A DNA stretch of 64,000 bases from Seriola aureovittata (taxonomy: Eukaryota > Chordata > Actinopteri > Carangiformes > Carangidae), in the NCBI RefSeq assembly GCF_021018895.1, contig NC_079386.1, positions 9,095,835 through 9,159,834 on the forward strand, in the 5' to 3' direction. This document shows, one piece after another, positions 60,899 to 64,000 of this stretch. Every line of letters starts with the position of its first letter. Position 1 is the stretch's first letter. The position numbers and the translations under genes are program-made. The notes under the pieces were generated by a model. It was not told the origin of the DNA. It saw nothing but the letters and a program-made list of their open reading frames with translations, and made no database searches.

Positions 60899-61624
60899 CA
60901 CCACTCATATTGTTCTTTTTGTTTAACTTTTTGTCTTTGTATCTTGAAGTGTTTTCACATTTTGGCTGTGACACCACTCGCAGTTAAAAAGAAGAAGACG
61001 GAAAAAAAAAACTCCAGCTTGCTTATTACTTTGAATGTTGGGGCTGAATTGTTGCTCTTGTCAACAAGGTGATCAAAGAGACGTTGGAAATGATGAGGCT
61101 TTCTGTATAGGAGTCAAATCTCCCAGAGTCTAATTGTGCTGTTTAGAGAGAGCTTTGGAAAGGCTGGTGGTGGCATTCATTTTGTTGTTATTCATTCATG
61201 AGTAGGATGTATTCTGGCAAAATATTTATGCGCTGGGTAACATCAACATCATTTGTACTGCGCCTTTTATGCAGAGATGATGTTTGTAGTGCTCAATTTC
61301 CTCATCCAAAGCAAAATACTGTACTGTATGGTGGTGATTTGACTCAAGTAAGTTGGTTTTACTTCTGTTGAGCTTGTCTACAACATGGATGGAAACAACA
61401 GATTTTTCTTTTGTGTCCAGATATACTGTATCTCTTGTAGCATAATAAAAATGAGCATGCTTGTTAAATATCACTCCCATAAATATTACATTACAATGTC
61501 AAAAAAAAAAAAAAGGACATGATGTCGGTAATGTTTTATTTCAATTCTTCTGTTCTCCCTAGCAAAGCCGCAAATCAGTATTTCATGAAATAGTGATGCT
61601 CCTGTGCTGCCAGAGATGGGTGAA

Positions 61625-61628
<4 letters not shown>

Positions 61629-61658
<30 letters not shown>
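61629..61658 (+). repeat. (AT)n microsatellite
   Basis: About fourteen alternating AT units followed by A/G-rich sequence. Confidence 0.9.
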
Positions 61659-61661
<3 letters not shown>

Positions 61662-62228
61662 GAAGGGGGGAAAAAAAGTTTCTATCATAGAAAAAAAAGT
61701 TTCTAACAATTCCTCAGGGCTGTCTGGATGTGAAAGATTTTCCGTTGTTTGAACACGGTTTTTACACTGCTATCATCCTTTTGAGATACTACAACGCGCT
61801 TTGTCTTGGAGCCTGAGTCTAAATGCCAGATGCTAAGGATCCAGGTAGAACAAGAAAAGTAGAGCCGGACCTCTCACTCAGGTTCAGACCGAACCAATAT
61901 CCCTGAGCATTCAACAGGGGAGCTGGCATAAATAAAAATGCTGGAGTGGAAATATATTTCCCAGGGATCACACACAGGTGGAGCGGCGAGTGAGTGTGCG
62001 AGCGAGAGAGAGCCCTTCAAAGCGGTGTCCTCTCCCCTTTCCCCTGTCACCCGTCCTCAGCGTGTCACAACAAAGTGGAAGCCATTCCATATTCGACTCC
62101 AATTGTCTTGTGAGTCATTACATTCCGCTCAACATAGGGCCTATTTCACTGCTGACATGGCTTGCTGTCACCACCGAATCGCATTGACATTCACAAAGTC
62201 TTTCTCCACTGGGATCCTTTACATAGGC

Positions 62229-62246
62229 TGTGCGTGCGTGCGTGTT

Positions 62247-62277
<31 letters not shown>

Positions 62278-62278
62278 G
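62229..62278 (+). repeat. Compound (TGCG)n/(TG)n microsatellite
   Basis: TGCG units, then TGTT interruptions, then a pure TG run. Confidence 0.9.
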
Positions 62279-63039
62279 CCTTCGAAAGACGATGCACACA
62301 CGTGTCAGTTTGAATGTATCAGCGATGGGGAATACTCAAAAGGTGCCTATTATGGCTCTTTAGCAGTCACTCACTGGATGCTGTAGAGCACTCGTGGACT
62401 TAATTGAACTATTTCCACAGATTTGCAGTGAGATTCCCGGCCATGGCCATTTGGGTGACCTATTGAGCCGCGTGAGACTGCAGGAATACTAACCTATGGG
62501 CCTTTTACATGTGGATGTGTGCAACAATTAATCTATTATGCATGAACTTCCTCCTGGGATGGCAAAGAGAAACATGGCCAGAATACCAACGTTGCATTGC
62601 AGTGCTTCACCCACTGTACAGAGAACCATTCAAATGGAGTCTCATCACATCAAACAGACAACTAAATCGATCTAAAGATAGTGCTATAGTGACGGAGGTT
62701 GGGCTGTAGTGAGCTGTACTGAGTCCAAAGCTGCAACAAATGTGGCCGGGTGGTGCGAATGTAATGGTGATGCTGCCATTACGATGAGAAGCCTGAGTAA
62801 CGGCTTTAAAATGTGTTCAGTTTCATTTCCACTCTCACAAAACTTGTTTTCATAATAAGGTGCAGAACATTTGACAGTGGAGCAAAAATACGAAAATACT
62901 TACTCTCTCAAAATGATTGATGGACCCAAAGTAAAACAAAATATCACCCTTTTTTTTTTATAGGTTAGTAGGTCACTGAAGTCCTTGTTTGACAAATGGG
63001 TAACAGTAACAGCCCATTTATATTATAGAACAACTTGAT

Positions 63040-63330
63040 GGTCCATTTTGGGCAATTTTTCCTTTCTTTTCCCCACTGTTTTTCGCCTGTTTGTTGAAGT
63101 ACCGGTGAATTTGCATGTTGTAGCTTATTACAAATCACTTTTCTTTTTTGCTCACCATTTTCAAATGCATGCAGATTTCCATTTTAGTCCCGTCTCCCCC
63201 ATCTCCCGGCAGCCATTGGTTTTCAATCATTTCTGTACTGAAATCAATTAGCCAGCTCTGGAAAGTAGCTTGAGTTGTGTAATTGATCACGGTGCACATC
63301 TAGTCTGCATTCATTTTTGTCAATGTTACA
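63040..63330. other. Candidate conserved non-coding block
   Basis: Contains a perfect octamer ATTTGCAT (63109-63116, POU-type site), GAAATCAATTAGCCAGC and GTGTAATTGATCACGG homeodomain-like cores. No coding frame. Inference. Confidence 0.28.
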
Positions 63331-64000
63331 TTATTGTTCCATATAAATGCAGTTAAAGAGCAAATGGTTACTCCATAGCAATAATTCAACTTTAACAAAA
63401 AAATAATTGCAGACTTTATGAGCGTTAGAGTTGATTATATAACTCAAACAAAGTCTTAGAATTGGTTTTGATATGATGTGTAAATGAATGGAAACCTGTG
63501 TATGCCTTGAATGATAGAAAAAGGTTGAAATCTCTCAGTACACAGCAGCATATTTTGCTATATGGTTAGATCTGAAGAAATGTGATTATGTGATTCATAC
63601 TGAGTGAATGGATACTTGTACATACATGAATATAACAGCATTTGGACCACAAATGGTCTGTCTAGGTTTCGAGTGAATTAATGTGAATGTTGGCTATATA
63701 GGCATCTTGAAAGCTTTGTTGAGGATTCACAAAACAACAGCCTCTACTATTCTTAAAATGGAAATAGCAAGAAAATCTATGCATCTCCTCAGCAATACTG
63801 TAAAGAGCTGCCCCACATACATGATTTCTGACGCAGGCAGATGAAGCATGTTATTCAGATGTGTGTCTCTTGAGAGGTCGTATAGGTATTTTCTAAAATC
63901 TACTGTGAGTTTTTGCAATCTTGCAACGGTACAGGGACATGCAAGACATAAATCCCAATCACCATGCTATTTTTGTAAAGGCACTGCTGAATGCCATGGG

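Larger units (their letters stand above)
58216..64000. other. Unique non-coding DNA with simple repeats
   Basis: No gene seen. 30-nt A-run at 59450-59479, 19-nt C-run at 60747-60765, (AT)n at 60875-60898 and 61629-61658, an imperfect 20-bp doublet (AAAAAAAGTTTCTA) at about 61672-61710, and TGCG/TG repeats at 62229-62278. Confidence 0.6.

Overview
This window reads as non-coding nuclear DNA of a ray-finned fish, most likely a spiny-rayed (percomorph) teleost. The evidence is the repeat content: a full-length Tc1 transposon of the salmonid/Sleeping Beauty type, a tRNA-headed SINE of a kind common in percomorph genomes, an esterase-type L2/CR1 LINE fragment, several short inverted-repeat elements that I recognise from teleost genomes, and dense (CA)n, (GA)n, (AT)n and poly-G tracts. 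There is no operon, ribosome-binding-site or prophage organisation, so prokaryotic systems do not apply. I cannot name the species.

No host protein-coding gene or RNA gene can be supported on either strand. The only convincing intact reading frame is the 340-residue Tc1 transposase (22556-23578). The window is therefore probably a gene desert or part of a very large intron. Scattered through it are balanced-composition, homeobox-site-rich stretches that look like conserved non-coding elements by eye (for example 4590-5060, 16020-16345, 26465-26760, 28845-29050, 29285-29560, 32060-32300, 51840-52090, 55080-55325, 63040-63330). These are inferences and need a cross-species alignment.

Layout: 1-9 kb is unique sequence with simple repeats, a perfect DR1 nuclear-receptor-type site near 5.0 kb and a short MITE scrap at 7.35 kb. 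9.07-9.39 kb holds a decayed teleost repeat with an internally repeated unit. 15.35-18.1 kb carries two fragments of another repeat family and a possible mariner transposase scrap. 22.168-23.806 kb is the Tc1 element with TA duplications. 24-33 kb is unique DNA with long CA tracts and the densest run of candidate regulatory blocks. 33.6-35.5 kb is the minus-strand LINE fragment (5' part kept, 3' part missing). 39.49-39.74 kb is the SINE with a 16-bp target duplication. 41.5 and 57.9 kb hold two relatives of one MITE family; 48.06-48.40 kb holds a different MITE. The rest is unique sequence with microsatellites.

The mobile elements do not form one functional system. The Tc1 element could be autonomous. 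The SINE would have depended on a LINE partner, and the LINE fragment here is dead. I did not find a previously undescribed biological system; the items most worth checking are the intact Tc1 transposon and the candidate conserved blocks.
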